This document shows positions 63,156 to 64,000 of a DNA stretch of 64,000 nucleotides, piece by piece. Every line of letters starts with the position of its first letter. Position 1 is the stretch's first letter. The notes under the pieces are model-generated. The model had not been told where the DNA came from and ran no database searches. It saw only the letters and a program-made list of their open reading frames with translations. Origin of the DNA: Acetobacterium paludosum (GTDB taxonomy: Bacteria; Bacillota; Clostridia; Eubacteriales; Eubacteriaceae); NCBI RefSeq assembly GCF_008086595.1, contig NZ_RXYA01000008.1:114280-178279 (forward strand), given 5' to 3'. Both the position numbers and the translations under genes were made by a program.

Positions 63156-63287
63156 GATCGTATTTTAATTAAAAACTCTTCTCATCCGTAATTGGATGAG
63201 TTTTTAATTAAAATGCGTTTGCTTTATCACGTTGTCTCGCTACGCTCAACTACCTACCAATTTCATAAATGAAATCGGGATAAAACT
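63156..63287 (-). repeat. Structured tRNA-array element E, copy 1
   Basis: About 132 bp starting GATCGTATTTTAATTAAAAA. It holds a hairpin with 17-bp perfect arms (63162-63178, 63198-63214) and a three-way junction: outer stem 63221-63228/63279-63286, hairpin GTTG/CAAC (63231-63250), hairpin 63257-63264/63271-63278. Copy 2 is at 63739. The differences in stems remain paired only on the minus strand (as G-U). Confidence 0.85.
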
Positions 63288-63288
63288 T

Positions 63289-63373
63289 TGGTGGGAGAAG
63301 ATGGATTCGAACCATCGTAGACGCCGTCAACGGATTTACAGTCCGCCCCCTTTAGCCACTCGGGCATTCTCCC
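63289..63373 (-). tRNA. tRNA-Tyr (anticodon GTA)
   Basis: 85 nt with CCA and a long variable arm as in class II tRNAs. Acceptor GGGAGAA/TTCTCCC, anticodon loop CTGTAAA. It lies 20 bp after tRNA-Thr in the transcribed direction. Confidence 0.95.
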
Positions 63374-63393
63374 GCTGTTTTTTTACAAAAAAA

Positions 63394-63469
63394 TGGAGCT
63401 GATGAACGGACTTGAACCGTTAACCTGCTGATTACAAATCAGCTGCTCTGCCAATTGAGCCACATCAGC
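63394..63469 (-). tRNA. tRNA-Thr (anticodon TGT)
   Basis: 76 nt with CCA. Acceptor GCTGATG/CATCAGC, D-arm GCTC/GAGC, anticodon loop TTTGTAA, T-loop GTTCAAG. Two truncated 5' copies precede it. Confidence 0.95.
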
Positions 63470-63525
63470 CTAAATAAAAGGGTTTGTTTGATTACTGTAT
63501 CTGTTTCCTGATCCGCTACACATAA

Positions 63526-63569
63526 CTAAGTGATTCACACCAAATCGAAGATTTGGGTTCTCTACTTAT
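63526..63569 (-). repeat. D-loop module P, copy 3
   Basis: The same 44-bp module as at 62968, here joined to nucleotide A21 of a truncated tRNA-Thr. Loop triplet TTC on the minus strand. Confidence 0.85.
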
Positions 63570-63644
63570 GCCAATTGAGCCACATCAGCCTAATAAAAGG
63601 GTTTGTTTGATTACTGTACCTGTTTTCTGATCCACTACACATAA

Positions 63645-63688
63645 CTAAGTGATTCACACCAAATCAAAGATTTGGGTTCTCTACTTAT
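63645..63688 (-). repeat. D-loop module P, copy 4
   Basis: Fourth copy of the 44-bp module, joined to A21 of the second truncated tRNA-Thr. Loop triplet TTT on the minus strand. Confidence 0.85.
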
Positions 63689-63738
63689 GCCAATTGAGCC
63701 ACATCAGCCTAAATAAAAGGGTTTGTTTGATTACTTTG

Positions 63739-63873
63739 GATCGTATTTTAATCAAAAACTCTTCTCATCCGTATTTGGATGAGTTTTTAATTAAAATGCG
63801 TTAGCTTTATCACTGTTGTTTCGCTTTCGCTCAACTTCCGACCAATTTCTTACTGAAATTGGGATAAAGCGTT
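63739..63873 (-). repeat. Structured tRNA-array element E, copy 2
   Basis: About 135 bp, aligning with 63156-63287 across its length. Outer stem 63804-63811/63863-63870 and hairpin 63842-63849/63855-63862 are perfect here. The long hairpin has one change that leaves G-U on the minus strand. It lies between tRNA-Asp and the tRNA-Thr repeat. Confidence 0.85.
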
Positions 63874-63876
63874 AAA

Positions 63877-63953
63877 TGGCGACCTGAAAGGGGTTCGAAC
63901 CCTTGACCTCCAGCGTGACAGGCTGGCATTCTAACCAACTGAACTACCAGGCC
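63877..63953 (-). tRNA. tRNA-Asp (anticodon GTC)
   Basis: 77 nt with CCA. Acceptor GGCCTGG/TCAGGTC (two G-U), anticodon loop CTGTCAC, T-loop GTTCGAA, discriminator G. Confidence 0.94.
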
Positions 63954-63971
63954 GCTTTGTTAAAATAATTA

Positions 63972-64000
63972 TGGTGACCCCTAGGAGATTCGAACTCCTG
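63972..64000 (-). tRNA. Partial tRNA at the right edge (3' end only)
   Basis: The minus strand shows a T-arm AGGAG-TTCGAAT-CTCCT, an acceptor 3' strand AGGGGTC, discriminator A and CCA. The anticodon lies beyond the window, so the identity is not assigned. Confidence 0.85.

Larger units (their letters stand above)
63451..63708 (-). repeat. ~120-bp tandem repeat with truncated tRNA-Thr 5' ends
   Basis: The tRNA-Thr 5' end recurs at 63571 and 63690 (periods of 120 and 119 bp). Fragments at 63569-63589 and 63688-63708 contain exactly nucleotides 1-21 of tRNA-Thr and then run into the 44-bp module. It is built like the tRNA-Lys repeat but with a different spacer. Confidence 0.9.

Noticed and set aside
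62891..63708. Regularly spaced repeats as a CRISPR array
   Set aside because: Units are 119-125 bp tandem copies containing tRNA pieces, the spacers are not unique, and there are no cas genes.

Overview
The window looks like a chromosomal segment of an anaerobic, low-to-moderate GC Gram-positive bacterium (Bacillota, Clostridia; I suspect an Acetobacterium-like member of the Eubacteriaceae, which is inference). Support: strong AGGAGG-type ribosome binding sites, TTGACA/TATAAT promoters with 17-bp spacers, a glmS ribozyme, a lysine riboswitch, PhoP-type Pho boxes, a complete V/A-type ATPase operon, Fe-S flavoenzymes and an adenosylcobalamin synthesis gene. No oxygen-respiration genes are present.

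Layout. 1-3.2 kb: an Old Yellow Enzyme/2-enoate reductase type flavoprotein, cut by the left edge and fused to an acetoacetate-decarboxylase-like domain, then a short-chain dehydrogenase. 3.3-12.1 kb: an accessory patch of single-gene detoxification and resistance-like functions (MFS pump with a ruined TetR gene, GNAT, Vat-like acetyltransferase, GrpB and NTase proteins, ClbS-like, DUF1810). One intact and one internally deleted REP-associated transposase lie here, together with 27-bp REP-like repeats. 12.1-17.7 kb: housekeeping genes (rlmD, dtxR-type regulator, ygiQ, cobS, ptsH, a DUF1858 protein). 17.8-22.1 kb: a lysine-riboswitch-controlled asd-dapA-dapB-lysC operon. 22.1-30.6 kb: two tandem pst-phoU phosphate transport operons, each with a Pho box; the second has a pseudogenised pstS. 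30.7-33.4 kb: HD alarmone-hydrolase-like, NUDIX, and DbpA helicase. 33.9-35.2 kb: a membrane glycosyltransferase. 35.3-38.8 kb: glmM and glmS, with a self-cleaving ribozyme in front of glmS. 38.9-43.4 kb: an overlapping operon of GIY-YIG protein, K+ channel, MurT-like ligase, GatD-like protein and MnmA. 43.5-46.9 kb: zinc ribbon protein, M29 aminopeptidase, glnS. 46.9-55.5 kb: nine-gene V/A-ATPase operon. 55.6-58.2 kb: copper P-type ATPase with a CopZ-like tail. 58.4-62.7 kb: a lantibiotic/antimicrobial-peptide ABC exporter with its own two-component system. 62.8-64.0 kb: a tRNA operon on the minus strand (partial tRNA, Asp, Thr, Tyr, Lys).

The most unusual part is the tRNA operon. The tRNA-Lys and tRNA-Thr genes are each preceded, in the transcribed direction, by two truncated copies of their own 5' end. 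All four copies stop after nucleotide A21 of the D-loop and all continue into the same 44-bp palindromic module. Two copies of a separate ~133-bp element (a three-way junction plus a long hairpin) sit between tRNAs. The three substitutions I checked between those copies keep base pairing only as G-U pairs on the tRNA-sense strand, which argues for selection on an RNA. A second point of interest is the MurT/GatD-like pair, in which all three residues of the known amidotransferase triad appear to be replaced.
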